Shown here: piece by piece, positions 40,086 to 51,264 of the stretch
Layout: each line of letters opens with the position of its first letter
How positions within the stretch are numbered: the first letter of the stretch is position 1
Assembly: GCA_024644945.1 (NCBI GenBank)
Contig: JAHEGU010000002.1
Span: forward strand, 62,001 to 126,000
Direction of reading: 5' to 3'
DNA length: 64,000 bases
Origin: Gammaproteobacteria bacterium
GTDB lineage: Bacteria > Pseudomonadota > Gammaproteobacteria > Arenicellales > Poriferihabitantaceae
Notes under the pieces: model-generated
The model's database searches: none
What the model was told of the DNA's origin: nothing
The model's input: the letters and a program-made list of their open reading frames with translations, nothing else
Position numbers and translations under genes: made by a program

Positions 40086-42515
40086 ATGAAAACACATGCT
40101 CAGGTGGTGGTAATCGGTGGTGGGCTAGTCGGCTGCAGCATCCTTTATCACCTCACCAAACTGGGATGGTCCGATGTGGTGTTGCTGGAACGTAACGAGC
40201 TGACATCGGGTTCGACTTGGCATGCTGCGGCCAATACCCACGGTCTGCACGATAACAATAATATTTCAAGACTGCAGTACTACACTATGAAGGTGTACCA
40301 GGAGTTAGAGGCAGAAACCGGGCAATCCTGCGGATTACACCATCCCGGATCAATCTATCTGGCCTGCACTAATGACCGTGTGCATCAACTGCGTATTCAG
40401 GCCGCGAAGGCCCATGCATTTGACGCAGATTTTTACGAGATTTCTCTGCAGGAGGCAAAGGAGCTGCATCCACTGCTTAATCTGGATAATGTAAAGTGTG
40501 CGATGTTCGAACCAATGGCGGGCCATGTAGATCCTTCTGGTGTCACCCATGCCTATGCCAACGGTGCACGCAGGAACGGTGCTGAGATACATCGATTTAC
40601 CCCTGTAATTGAGACCACTCCCCGACTTGACGGGACCTGGAATGTGGTCACAGAAAAAGGCACGGTGCACGCGGAGCATGTTGTAAATGCCGCGGGCCTA
40701 TGGGGCAGGGAAGTGGGTCGTCTGGCTGGCCTAGAGCTTCCACTTATGACGATGGAGCACCAGTATTTCGTTACCGAGGAAATCCCGGAGATTGCAGCGC
40801 TTGACCGGGAGCTGCCCGCGGTGGCGGACCGAGACATGGAGTACTACCTGCGGCAGGAAGGTAAAGGCCTGCTGGTAGGTGCATATGAAAAAGACGGGCG
40901 ATTCTGGGCCGAGGATGGCACGCCGCTGGATTTCGGGCATGATCTTCTCCCAGAAGATCTCGACCGAATAACTGACAACGTCATGCGGGCCTGTGACCGA
41001 ATTCCTGCGCTGGCCGAAGCCGGCGTTAAGCAGGTAATAAATGGCCCCATGATCTGGTCACCGGACTCATCGGCCCTTCTCGGTCCCGCACGGGGACTGA
41101 AGAATTACTGGTGCTGCAATGGCATCATTCCAGGGTTTAGCCAGAGTGCCGGGCTTGGCCTGACCCTGGCACAGTGGATTGTAGAGGGTGAGCCGGAGCT
41201 GGATATGTTCCCGTGGGATGTGACACGCTTCGGCGACTGGGCGACCAAGGATTATGCTAAAGCCCGAGCCCTGGATACTTACAGTACTCGCTTCAGTATT
41301 CACTTTCCTAATGAAGAACGGGAAGCTGGCCGACCTCTCGGTAAACGTCCTGTGTACGATATGCAGCGGGAGATGGGGGCAGTGTTTGGTTTCTCATTTG
41401 GATATGAGCATCCGCATTGGTATGCGCCTGAAGGAGTTCTCCAGGAGGATGAGTTTACGTTTGAACGTCCACGTTGGTTCGATGTCATGGGGCAGGAGGC
41501 AGAGACACTGCGCACCTCTGTTGGTGTGGTTGATACGTCGAACTTCGCTAAGTACTTAATTTCAGGTCCTAATGCAAGGCAGTGGTTGGACAAGATAATC
41601 GCTAACTATGTTCCGAAAGAAAATGGACGTACCTGTCTGACACCATTACTCGGTTTACGCGGGGGACTGGCGGGAGATTTTACCGTCGCCCGCCTTGAGG
41701 ACGATAAACTGTTCATGATCGGGTCAGGTATCGCTGAGGACTACCACTGCAGGTTATTCGATCAATATTTACCCGCCGAAGGAGTAAGCTTTGAATCGCG
41801 GACCCAGGCCATGTGCGGCTTTAATGTTGCGGGTCCCAATGCGCGTAAGCTGATGGAGAGCATGACCGCTATGTCCTGGGGAAATGACGACCTTCGATTT
41901 ATGCGTAATCGTGTCATTAATTTCGACGGCTATGAGGTGATCGTTATCCGGGTATCGTTTACTGGTGATCTCGGTTACGAGATGTATGTAGCTGAAGAAA
42001 ATCAGCTACGCCTTTACCAATCCATTTTTGAGCATGGCAAGGATCTGGGTATCCGACCTGTGGGATCGCGTGCCCTTGGCTCCATGCGCATTGAAAAAGG
42101 CTATGGCAGCTGGAGTCGCGAGTATTCGCCCGAGTGGTATCCCACCGAGTCGAGAATGGATTTTCTGGTCAAAACAGACAAGCCGGTATTCCATGGCCGA
42201 GAAGCCTATATGAAGATAAAGGATCAGCCTCCGCGTCAACTAATGTGCAATTTTCAAATTGATACCAAACCAGGTAAGGACGGTGCGGATGCGTGGGGCG
42301 GAGAAGCCATATTCCGCAATGGCAAATACGTGGGTCGTATCACGTCCGGATCCTACAGTTTTACGTTTAATACCTCTGTTGCGATTGGCTACGTGGATGC
42401 TGATCAGGCAAACCCGGGAGAGGATTTTGAAGTCGCTGTACTAGGTATCCCTACTAAGGCCAGGTTGCTCGAAAAGCCATTGTTCGATCCGAATGGAGAA
42501 AAACTTAGAGCCTAA
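40086..42515 (+). CDS. FAD-dependent dehydrogenase with C-terminal GcvT domain (dimethylglycine/sarcosine dehydrogenase-like)
   Basis: VVVIGGGLVGCSILYHLTKLGWSDVVLLERNELTSGSTWHAA; C-terminal GcvT-like region (VVDTSNFAKYLISGP...FTGDLGYEMYV...GSRALGSMRIEKGYGSW). Confidence 0.9.
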   Translation: MKTHAQVVVIGGGLVGCSILYHLTKLGWSDVVLLERNELTSGSTWHAAANTHGLHDNNNISRLQYYTMKVYQELEAETGQSCGLHHPGSIYLACTNDRVHQLRIQAAKAHAFDADFYEISLQEAKELHPLLNLDNVKCAMFEPMAGHVDPSGVTHAYANGARRNGAEIHRFTPVIETTPRLDGTWNVVTEKGTVHAEHVVNAAGLWGREVGRLAGLELPLMTMEHQYFVTEEIPEIAALDRELPAVADRDMEYYLRQEGKGLLVGAYEKDGRFWAEDGTPLDFGHDLLPEDLDRITDNVMRACDRIPALAEAGVKQVINGPMIWSPDSSALLGPARGLKNYWCCNGIIPGFSQSAGLGLTLAQWIVEGEPELDMFPWDVTRFGDWATKDYAKARALDTYSTRFSIHFPNEEREAGRPLGKRPVYDMQREMGAVFGFSFGYEHPHWYAPEGVLQEDEFTFERPRWFDVMGQEAETLRTSVGVVDTSNFAKYLISGPNARQWLDKIIANYVPKENGRTCLTPLLGLRGGLAGDFTVARLEDDKLFMIGSGIAEDYHCRLFDQYLPAEGVSFESRTQAMCGFNVAGPNARKLMESMTAMSWGNDDLRFMRNRVINFDGYEVIVIRVSFTGDLGYEMYVAEENQLRLYQSIFEHGKDLGIRPVGSRALGSMRIEKGYGSWSREYSPEWYPTESRMDFLVKTDKPVFHGREAYMKIKDQPPRQLMCNFQIDTKPGKDGADAWGGEAIFRNGKYVGRITSGSYSFTFNTSVAIGYVDADQANPGEDFEVAVLGIPTKARLLEKPLFDPNGEKLRA

Positions 42516-42554
42516 AAAGTGTGGCGTGATTTGGGGTCGCTAATACATCGAGTT

Positions 42555-42583
42555 AAAAAAGGAGGTTCCGTTTATTCGGAGCC
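42555..42583 (-). terminator. Predicted intrinsic terminator downstream of the CXXCH lipoprotein gene
   Basis: Minus strand GGCTCCG-AATAAA-CGGAACC-TCC-TTTTTT; 7-bp stem with one G-T pair. Confidence 0.5.
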
Positions 42584-42695
42584 CCGTTAGGGGCAAGCAG
42601 AGTAAATCCATCGCAAACACTGGCCAATTCTAAGGCCAACTCTGAGGTTTAGTCGCGTGAACTAAAGTAATCCCGATTTATTTGCACACTTAATC

Positions 42696-43148
42696 CTATC
42701 GTTTGATATGGCAGCCCTGGCATTGCCCCACGAGACGCCCTGCAGGGTAGTAATCAGGCGGGTCCGCCTGCGCAGCGCTGCGTGCCATTGAAAGCTTGTC
42801 GCGAAAATTTTCCATGTGTTGGTCTATGAGAGGGTGGTTAGATTCTTTCCCACCTGTATTGAGAGACCGGGAAATGATTTCTATATTTGAAAGTTCAGCA
42901 TTGACCTCTTCTTTCTTGTTCGCTGATTGGTATTCTGTGTCAGAAAGTAATCTATCTAACTTGCCGATGCTGATCGCCATTTTCTGCATAGACGTCCTTA
43001 CCTCCTGACTTTCCAGATAAACGAAATCAGGCGGGTATGTGGCTTTGCGAATTTCGGCGCACCCTCCTAGCACTGCCGAAGCAAGTAGCACTGCGATCAA
43101 ACTCAGAGGCGCATATGGGGCCTTTTTTGCAGATTTGGACTTAATCAA
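42696..43148 (-). CDS. Small lipoprotein with C-terminal CXXCH heme-binding motif (cytochrome c-like)
   Basis: Lipobox AVLGGC; C-terminal GRLVGQCQGCHIKR. Confidence 0.65.
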   Translation of the reverse strand: MIKSKSAKKAPYAPLSLIAVLLASAVLGGCAEIRKATYPPDFVYLESQEVRTSMQKMAISIGKLDRLLSDTEYQSANKKEEVNAELSNIEIISRSLNTGGKESNHPLIDQHMENFRDKLSMARSAAQADPPDYYPAGRLVGQCQGCHIKR

Positions 43149-43579
43149 GTTATGCTTTCTAAATGTGCGTGTGTACCATTCTACGCTATCAACTCACAGC
43201 TGAATTAGGTTGATTTCGATCAAGTCAGTACACAGATGTTGGTCTATAAAATCGTTTAAATTTTTACGGGCACAAATTATTTAGTTGCTTCGAGAATAGT
43301 GAAATAAAACCAAATTATCGACTAATAATTAAATGCAATCAATGTCGTAAGACCACATGTTTCTAACAGGCTGAACAAAACTCTAGAATTAGCCAGTTAT
43401 CAAATTGGGTGATGGTCAGAGCGAGCAAGCGGGAAGCTTTTTACGGCACCGCGTGTCGTCAGCCTGATGAAGGCTGGAAAGTGCAGAGTTAAAGTCGAAG
43501 TATTTCTTATACTTGAACCTAAATGACTGCTTATGCAATGTCGGCTGAACTAATCTGGCTGCGCACCTACTGACTTGAG

Positions 43580-46213
43580 CTAGTCTGGTGCGATGGATTT
43601 TTCTCGGCGCCTGCGCTGCACCCAAAATATCAATCCTAACAACAGCGTGGCCGGGATATAGAATACCTCCTTCGGCACACGATCTTTCTCGCTTCGGATT
43701 ACGCCCACCTCTACCGGTTGGTCACCATAATAATCGAACGACTTTCCAATTGACTCGAAAAATGGGGTGCCCGGAAAAGGTTCCTCAATCAGGGCCCTGT
43801 CATTTTCCATAACTATATTAAGACCCGCAGTCTGCAACCGATCCGGGGCTTTTGCTTCATCACCGACCGGAACAAGTATAGTGGTACTGGTGATATCTCC
43901 GCTGTCAAAATCCGGCCCCTTGACCGTCATGGTGATAACACTGCCAGGCGCCGCGTCGCCTACGACCTCATAGATCATCGAAGGGGAAAGATCGTCGAAG
44001 GGCGGATCGACCCGATCGAGCCAGAATCCGGGTCGGAAGAGGGTAAATGCCACTAATAATAACGCGACGGACTCCCATATCCGATTGCGTATAACCAGCC
44101 AGCCCTGAGTGGCGGAGGCAAATAGCATCATCGCAATGACAGCCACCACAAACACGAAAATAGCCTTAGCTGGAGATACATCGATCAGCAGAAGTTCCGT
44201 GTTAAATATAAACAGAAAGGGCAGCAGCGCGGTTCGAATGTCATAAGCGAATCCTTGCAGGCCTGTTCTAATCGGGTCACCGCCCGAGATCGCTGCCGCC
44301 GCGAATGCTGCAAGGCCTACAGGGGGCGTGTCGTCAGCCAGTATGCCAAAGTAGAACACGAAGAGGTGAACAGCGATCAAAGGTACGATCAGACCGTTGG
44401 CAGCCCCAAGGGTTATAATCACCGGGGCCATCAGCGAGGACACCACGATGTAGTTTGCCGTAGTGGGCAGACCCATACCGAGAATTAGACTCATCACGGC
44501 AACCAGGATAAGCATCAGAATCAGGCTGCCTCCGGACAGAAATTCGACGAATTCCCCGACGACCTGATGGGCTCCTGTAAGGGAAATTGTGCCTACGATG
44601 ATTCCTGCTGCACCAGTGGCCACACCAATACCGATCATGTTCCGTGAGCCGGAAATCATGCCATCCACCCATTCTCCAACACCGCGCCTGAAGGCTGTGC
44701 CCAGATGACCGCTGCCGCGAAAAATCGCTTTAATCGGGTGCTGCGTAAGCGCGACTGTAATCATGGCAATGGTGGCCCAGAAGGCGGAAAGTCCCGGTGA
44801 GAGTCTTTCTACGATGATGCACCAGATCAAGATAACAATTGGCAGAATGTAGTAAAGCCCTGTAATGGCGGTGGCACCGGCCCTCGGCAATTCGGTTATT
44901 GGAGCATCGGGCGAATCGACAGTCAGATCAGGATGACGTGACGCAAGCCACAGCAGTATCAGGTAAAAGACCGAACAGCCAATCACCACGATGGTGAATG
45001 CCATATCAGGAGCGGCTGTTTTGATCCACCCCATTCCGTAATAGACGATCAGTCCGAGTATCGCGATACCGATAAACCCACCAAGAAACCCGATAATCTT
45101 GGTAGCAAATGTAAGTGTAGAGGGGGGCTTCTTTAGCCCTTTAAGATCCATTTTCATGGCCTCAAGATGCACGATATATACCAATGCAATATAGGACACC
45201 AGTGCAGGCACCAGGGCATGTTTGATGATATCGGTATAAGCAATACCGGTAAACTCAGAAATGAGGAAGGCGGCAGCGCCCATCACGGGCGGGGTGAGCT
45301 GGCCATTGGTAGAGGACGCGACCTCTACCGCTCCTGCTTTCTCCGGGGAAAAACCGGTACGTTTCATCAACGGAATCGTAAACGTGCCGGTTGTCACGGT
45401 ATTGGCAATCGACGATCCGGAATAAAGTCCGCTCAGCGCCGAAGCCACTACTGCAGCCTTTGCAGGGCCGCCGCGAAAGTGGCCGAGGAGGGCAAAAGCA
45501 ATCTTGATAAAGAAATTTCCCGCACCGGCCTTTTCCAGGATCGATCCAAATAGCACAAACAGAAAGATCAGAGATGCCGAGACACCCAGGGCGACGCCGA
45601 AAACGCCTTCGCTTTGCATCCAGTAGTGCCACATGGCCTTGCCATAAGAGGCGCCCTTCCAGCGGATGGCATCGGGCAGGTTATCCGAGTGACCGAAAAA
45701 CACATAAAGTACAAATACAGAAGCAACGATTACCAGCGGTAAACCGAGGGCGCGATAGACGGTTATCCCCAATACCAGCATACCGATTGTGGATATAACC
45801 AGATCACCACCAGTTGGCAATCCCGCGCGAACTGCTATTTCGTTGCGCAACACCACGATATATAGACACGACATAATTCCAAGGGCCGCCAGAAGCCAGT
45901 CGTACCAGGGAATCGTGTCGCGAGGACTCGATTTGAAAAGCGGGAAAGCCATCGCGGCGAGAAACAGGGCAAACGCAAGGTGAATCAGGCGGGCATTGGA
46001 GTTGGTCACCACCAGACTGATGCCGGTCATATCAGTCAGTGTAAACGGCAGATTGGAAGCGATATAGAGCTGAAACAATGCCCAGATAAATGCCACTCCT
46101 GGTATCAGGTTGCGCATTAACCCTTGTGGATTTCGCGCACCGGTATCAACCGATGCGACAAGATCGTCCGCGGTTACGCCAGTCTTGGCGCTAGTTTCTG
46201 AATTGCCTGCCAT
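43580..46213 (-). CDS. TRAP transporter fused permease (4TM/12TM), TAXI-type partner
   Basis: 877 aa; PAKAAVVASALSGLYSGSSIANTVTTGTFTIPLMKRTGFSPEKAGAVEVASSTNGQLTPPVMGAAAFL; LGMGLPTTANYIV. Confidence 0.93.
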   Translation of the reverse strand: MAGNSETSAKTGVTADDLVASVDTGARNPQGLMRNLIPGVAFIWALFQLYIASNLPFTLTDMTGISLVVTNSNARLIHLAFALFLAAMAFPLFKSSPRDTIPWYDWLLAALGIMSCLYIVVLRNEIAVRAGLPTGGDLVISTIGMLVLGITVYRALGLPLVIVASVFVLYVFFGHSDNLPDAIRWKGASYGKAMWHYWMQSEGVFGVALGVSASLIFLFVLFGSILEKAGAGNFFIKIAFALLGHFRGGPAKAAVVASALSGLYSGSSIANTVTTGTFTIPLMKRTGFSPEKAGAVEVASSTNGQLTPPVMGAAAFLISEFTGIAYTDIIKHALVPALVSYIALVYIVHLEAMKMDLKGLKKPPSTLTFATKIIGFLGGFIGIAILGLIVYYGMGWIKTAAPDMAFTIVVIGCSVFYLILLWLASRHPDLTVDSPDAPITELPRAGATAITGLYYILPIVILIWCIIVERLSPGLSAFWATIAMITVALTQHPIKAIFRGSGHLGTAFRRGVGEWVDGMISGSRNMIGIGVATGAAGIIVGTISLTGAHQVVGEFVEFLSGGSLILMLILVAVMSLILGMGLPTTANYIVVSSLMAPVIITLGAANGLIVPLIAVHLFVFYFGILADDTPPVGLAAFAAAAISGGDPIRTGLQGFAYDIRTALLPFLFIFNTELLLIDVSPAKAIFVFVVAVIAMMLFASATQGWLVIRNRIWESVALLLVAFTLFRPGFWLDRVDPPFDDLSPSMIYEVVGDAAPGSVITMTVKGPDFDSGDITSTTILVPVGDEAKAPDRLQTAGLNIVMENDRALIEEPFPGTPFFESIGKSFDYYGDQPVEVGVIRSEKDRVPKEVFYIPATLLLGLIFWVQRRRREKSIAPD

Positions 46214-46343
46214 AGTATTTTTTCCTTCGTGTTTTATTTAATAGAAGTTCAAAAAATTGGAAACCGACCAGTGTCAGACTACCCAGGCGAAGTTTTATCG
46301 ACCGCGAAGGTGCTTGGAATACATAAAGAAGGTCGTTGGGCCC

Positions 46344-46372
46344 AAAAAAAAGGGCGGCCTCTCGCCGCCCTT
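46344..46372 (-). terminator. Strong intrinsic terminator between the TAXI binding-protein gene and the permease gene
   Basis: Minus strand GGGCGGC-GAGAG-GCCGCCC followed by TTTTTTTT; perfect 7-bp GC stem right after the stop at 46385. Confidence 0.88.
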
Positions 46373-46384
46373 ATTGTGGGCTGT

Positions 46385-47359
46385 TTACATCCAGCCGCGT
46401 TCTTTGTAGTACTTTATTGCGCCATCATGCAGCGGCGCCGAGATGGCATCTGTGATCATCTCCTCTTCGGTAAGGTTTGCAAACGCCGGATGAAGTTTTT
46501 TAAACTGATCAAAATTATCGAATACGGCCTTTACAACTACGTACACTGCGTCTTCCGATACATCGGCGCTGGTGACAAATGTCGCGCCAACACCAAAGGT
46601 CTGTATATCGGCATCATTGTTATACATTCCGGCGGGGATCACGGCTTTACGATAATAGGGATTATCCGTAACCAGTTTGTCGATTTCAGGACCCTCCACG
46701 CTCACAAGATGCGCTGCGCAGGTTGCCAGAGATTCCTGGGTGAGTGCGGATGGATGCCCCACGAGCCAGAAATAGGCGTCGATCTTGCCGTCACACACAG
46801 CTTGTCCGGTTTCCGCTGATTTCATCTCTGCCGCCAGTTTAAGGTCGCTGCGCTGCCAGCCCAGAGCTGTCTCGATAACTTCCCAGGTGCCACGGGTGCC
46901 GGAACCAGCGTTGCCTATGTTGAGGCGTTTGCCTTTGGCGTCGGTGAGTGTGTTGATACCCGAATCGTCGCTGGCAATGACCGTGACCGGTTCAGGGTGT
47001 ACGGAAAACACCGCGCGCAGGTTTTCGAACGGCCCTTGATCCGCAAATTCCGAGGTGCCGTTATAAGCGTGATACTGCCAGTCAGACTGTGCGACGCCAA
47101 ATTCAAGTTCGCCTGCACGTATGGTATTGATATTGTAAATTGAGCCACCGGTCGATTCGGCCGAACAGCGAATTCCGTGTTCTTTGCGGTCTTTATTTAC
47201 CAGCCGGCAAATGGCGCCGCCGGTAGGATAATAAACACCGGTGACGCCGCCGGTACCTATGGAAATGAATTGCTGATCTTGTGCTTGGACGGCTCCGGCG
47301 GCCATACCTGCTAGCGCGATGTTGGCGGCAATTACGCAACCGAGAAGTGATTTTTTCAT
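46385..47359 (-). CDS. TAXI-family TRAP transporter substrate-binding protein
   Basis: Signal peptide; ISIGTGGVTGVYYPTGGAICRLVN; ELEFGVAQSDW; RLNIGNAGSGTRGTWE. Confidence 0.93.
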   Translation of the reverse strand: MKKSLLGCVIAANIALAGMAAGAVQAQDQQFISIGTGGVTGVYYPTGGAICRLVNKDRKEHGIRCSAESTGGSIYNINTIRAGELEFGVAQSDWQYHAYNGTSEFADQGPFENLRAVFSVHPEPVTVIASDDSGINTLTDAKGKRLNIGNAGSGTRGTWEVIETALGWQRSDLKLAAEMKSAETGQAVCDGKIDAYFWLVGHPSALTQESLATCAAHLVSVEGPEIDKLVTDNPYYRKAVIPAGMYNNDADIQTFGVGATFVTSADVSEDAVYVVVKAVFDNFDQFKKLHPAFANLTEEEMITDAISAPLHDGAIKYYKERGWM

Positions 47360-47661
47360 AGTGTAAACTCTTTGTTGTGGTGTATTAAAAATGACTCACG
47401 GCAAAATCTAGGATAAGTCATCAACATAACTAAAACAAATCACGCTGCAGAGTTCTTGAACAAGATTAATCTGACTCTCGCAGCGCTTCATTTTTTGTTT
47501 GTAATAGCTAGTAGATAACAAACTACTGTGAAATGTCAAAGAGATTGGAGAGGTAGAATATATAGTTTAGCAATTTCAAACAGTTTTACTAGTTATATCA
47601 ATAGGATATTAGCAAAAATGCGTCGCGCTATCGTTGCAGTGTTATTGAACCTGCAAGACTT

Positions 47662-48651
47662 TCAGGTCTGCAGAACGACTTTGGGTGCCGCACATTTACC
47701 CTCTAGCAGATCACGAAAAGCCGCTGCGCCTTCCGCGAGAGGTCGTTGCTCCAACCAGCTCAGTCCTCCCAACGCTCCGCTGTACAGCTTGTCTAGGGTG
47801 ACACGCATGTCGACCGGTGAGTAGGTGTAACAACCAATAAAGGTGATTTCCTGTAATGTCAGGCGTCTGATGTCCATTCCCCCTTTATTGTCCATGAGCC
47901 CGATGTGGACGATCACGCCACCTGGTTTTACTGAATTTACCGCCATAGTTCGCGTCGACTCCCCCCCAACGGCGTCAAGAATTATGTCGAAATCCGATTC
48001 CCTTGGCGGTTTTGAAATCGGGTCAAAAGCTTCGAGCGAAGTATGCTGGCGCACCGTGTTGAGACGCAGCTCATTGGTCTCAGCGATCTTCAGGTTCTCA
48101 ACTCCTTTATCCTTAAGAATTAGCGCAGTTAGCAGCCCTACAGATCCTGCACCAACGACCAGAGCCCGGCATTCGCTAATGGGTCGGTGTAGCGTTCGTT
48201 CTCCGAGCAATACCGCATGTAAAGCAGTTGCGCCGGGTTCGGTCAGTGCGGCTTGAGCGCTATTCATATCTTCCGGTACTGGAATCAGGTTTCTTTCTGG
48301 AATCGCAATACGCTCGGCAAAAGCGCCAGCGCGATACATGCCAATCAGATCCCGCTGCGCGCAAAGGTTTTGCCGGCCATCTAGACATTCGTTACATTCA
48401 CCACAGGTGATCAATGGATTGAGTACGACTTTGCGACCGGGCTCCGATCCTTCAACTACCGTACCCACCGCTTCGTGGCCCAGTATCAGTGGTGGCACCC
48501 GTCGGGAGTCGTGTCCGAGGTAAGCATGCATGTCGGACCCGCAAATTCCAACAGATTCAATTGCAACCAGAGCGTCATCGGGTTCAGATACGGGTGCGGG
48601 CTCTTCCCGATAAGTCATTTCCTTATTCGCGGTATATACGAGTGCCTTCAT
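47662..48651 (-). CDS. Zinc-dependent medium-chain alcohol dehydrogenase, HpsP-like candidate
   Basis: GICGSDMHAYLG, LGHEAVGTVVEG, CGECNECLDGRQNLC, VVGAGSVGLLTALIL. Confidence 0.8.
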   Translation of the reverse strand: MKALVYTANKEMTYREEPAPVSEPDDALVAIESVGICGSDMHAYLGHDSRRVPPLILGHEAVGTVVEGSEPGRKVVLNPLITCGECNECLDGRQNLCAQRDLIGMYRAGAFAERIAIPERNLIPVPEDMNSAQAALTEPGATALHAVLLGERTLHRPISECRALVVGAGSVGLLTALILKDKGVENLKIAETNELRLNTVRQHTSLEAFDPISKPPRESDFDIILDAVGGESTRTMAVNSVKPGGVIVHIGLMDNKGGMDIRRLTLQEITFIGCYTYSPVDMRVTLDKLYSGALGGLSWLEQRPLAEGAAAFRDLLEGKCAAPKVVLQT

Positions 48652-48728
48652 AGGGTTATTCCAAATCTTGGGTTTCTGGATCCGTTCACCAGTACAGATG
48701 AGCTGTCGCAGGAGAACGTCGAGTTAGG

Positions 48729-49502
48729 TTATTTAGCGGTAAATCCACCGTCTACGTAGAGCGTTTGCCCGGTAATAAAAGACGATGCCGGTGAAGCAAA
48801 CAAAACCGTAGCGCCGAATAAGTCGTCAAGTTCACCATTGCGTCCAATAGTGGTCTGATTTGCCGCCCAGTCACGGGTATCTGAATTGGAAAATACAGGC
48901 CCGGTGAGTTCGGTCGGAAAAAATCCCGGTGCAATGGCGTTACAGGTGATGCCGAATTTTGACCAGGCTTCTGACATCGCTCGAGTGAGCTGGCAGATTC
49001 CTGCTTTGGACGCTCCGTAGGGCAATCCGTTGGGAAATGCGCGAGCAGATTGCAGCGAGGCGATGTTGATAATTCGACCGTAACCTCGAGCGCGCATACC
49101 CTCGAGGAAACATCTGGAGAAGAAGAATGGTGTCGCCAGGTTTATATTCAGGGTTTTATCCCAGCTCTCAAGAGATACCTGATCCGTCGGCTGGCGCAGA
49201 TTAATTCCCGCTGCATTGATTAAGCCGTCAACTGTACCAAAAGCTTCAGTGCATGCAGTCGCGACCTGTTCCAGATTTCCTCGATCCTGCAGATCCGCGA
49301 CAACGTAGCCGCACTGGCTCAATTTTTCAATTTCAATGCACGCTGATTCAAGTTCTTGTTTGCGGCGTGCGACCAGCACCACATTAGCGCCGGCTTCTGC
49401 AAGGAATCCAGCCATAGCCCGCCCGATTCCGGAACTTGCGCCTGTGACCACAAATGTCCTGTCGGCTAAACCGAACTTCTGTTCCAGTAACTTAGCTTTC
49501 AT
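48729..49502 (-). CDS. SDR-family oxidoreductase, HpsO-like candidate
   Basis: FVVTGASSGIGRAMAGFLAEAGANVVLVAR; INAAGIN; YGASKAGICQLTRAMS; FITGQTLYVDGGFTAK. Confidence 0.85.
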   Translation of the reverse strand: MKAKLLEQKFGLADRTFVVTGASSGIGRAMAGFLAEAGANVVLVARRKQELESACIEIEKLSQCGYVVADLQDRGNLEQVATACTEAFGTVDGLINAAGINLRQPTDQVSLESWDKTLNINLATPFFFSRCFLEGMRARGYGRIINIASLQSARAFPNGLPYGASKAGICQLTRAMSEAWSKFGITCNAIAPGFFPTELTGPVFSNSDTRDWAANQTTIGRNGELDDLFGATVLFASPASSFITGQTLYVDGGFTAK

Positions 49503-49520
49503 ACGCGCTGGTTGGCCTGA

Positions 49521-50822
<1,302 letters not shown>

Positions 50823-51264
50823 TCACTCATCACCTCAGGCAAACACATAGATTTTAATTCCTCCTCTGGTTTGGTTTGGTTTGTATCAGGGGGATCCTTA
50901 ACGAACCTTCCTGTGCAGATTTGGTAATGGTCCAAACGCGTCCAAACCGGATAAGGAGTATGGTACGTGCGAATACCGAATAGCAATAAAAATATCCAGA
51001 CCAGGAAGTTTCAAATTAAGCATAAAATGAGACCCCTGGTTCCATTTTGTCAGAAAGCCTGAGCCCCTGCAATTTGTAGAGATGCGGATGGTGTTAAGGC
51101 CAAGAATGAAATCTTGGTCCATTTGCCTCCGCTTTAGGGCATCTGGCGCCTGATGCGCGTTCTGCTTGGGGCTGGACCTGCAAATCCGAGAATAATTATG
51201 GCTTCGGCGCTGACACCCTGATTTTTTCAGGATGACGGTGGTAAGGGTGAGGATGATCGCGATA

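Noticed and set aside
41254-41559. Alternative-frame ORF in the DMGDH-like gene
   Set aside because: Shadow ORF inside a strongly supported CDS.
47528-47824. Plus-strand 98-aa ORF near the MDR 3' end
   Set aside because: Its second half is antisense to the MDR gene; no motif or ribosome-binding site.
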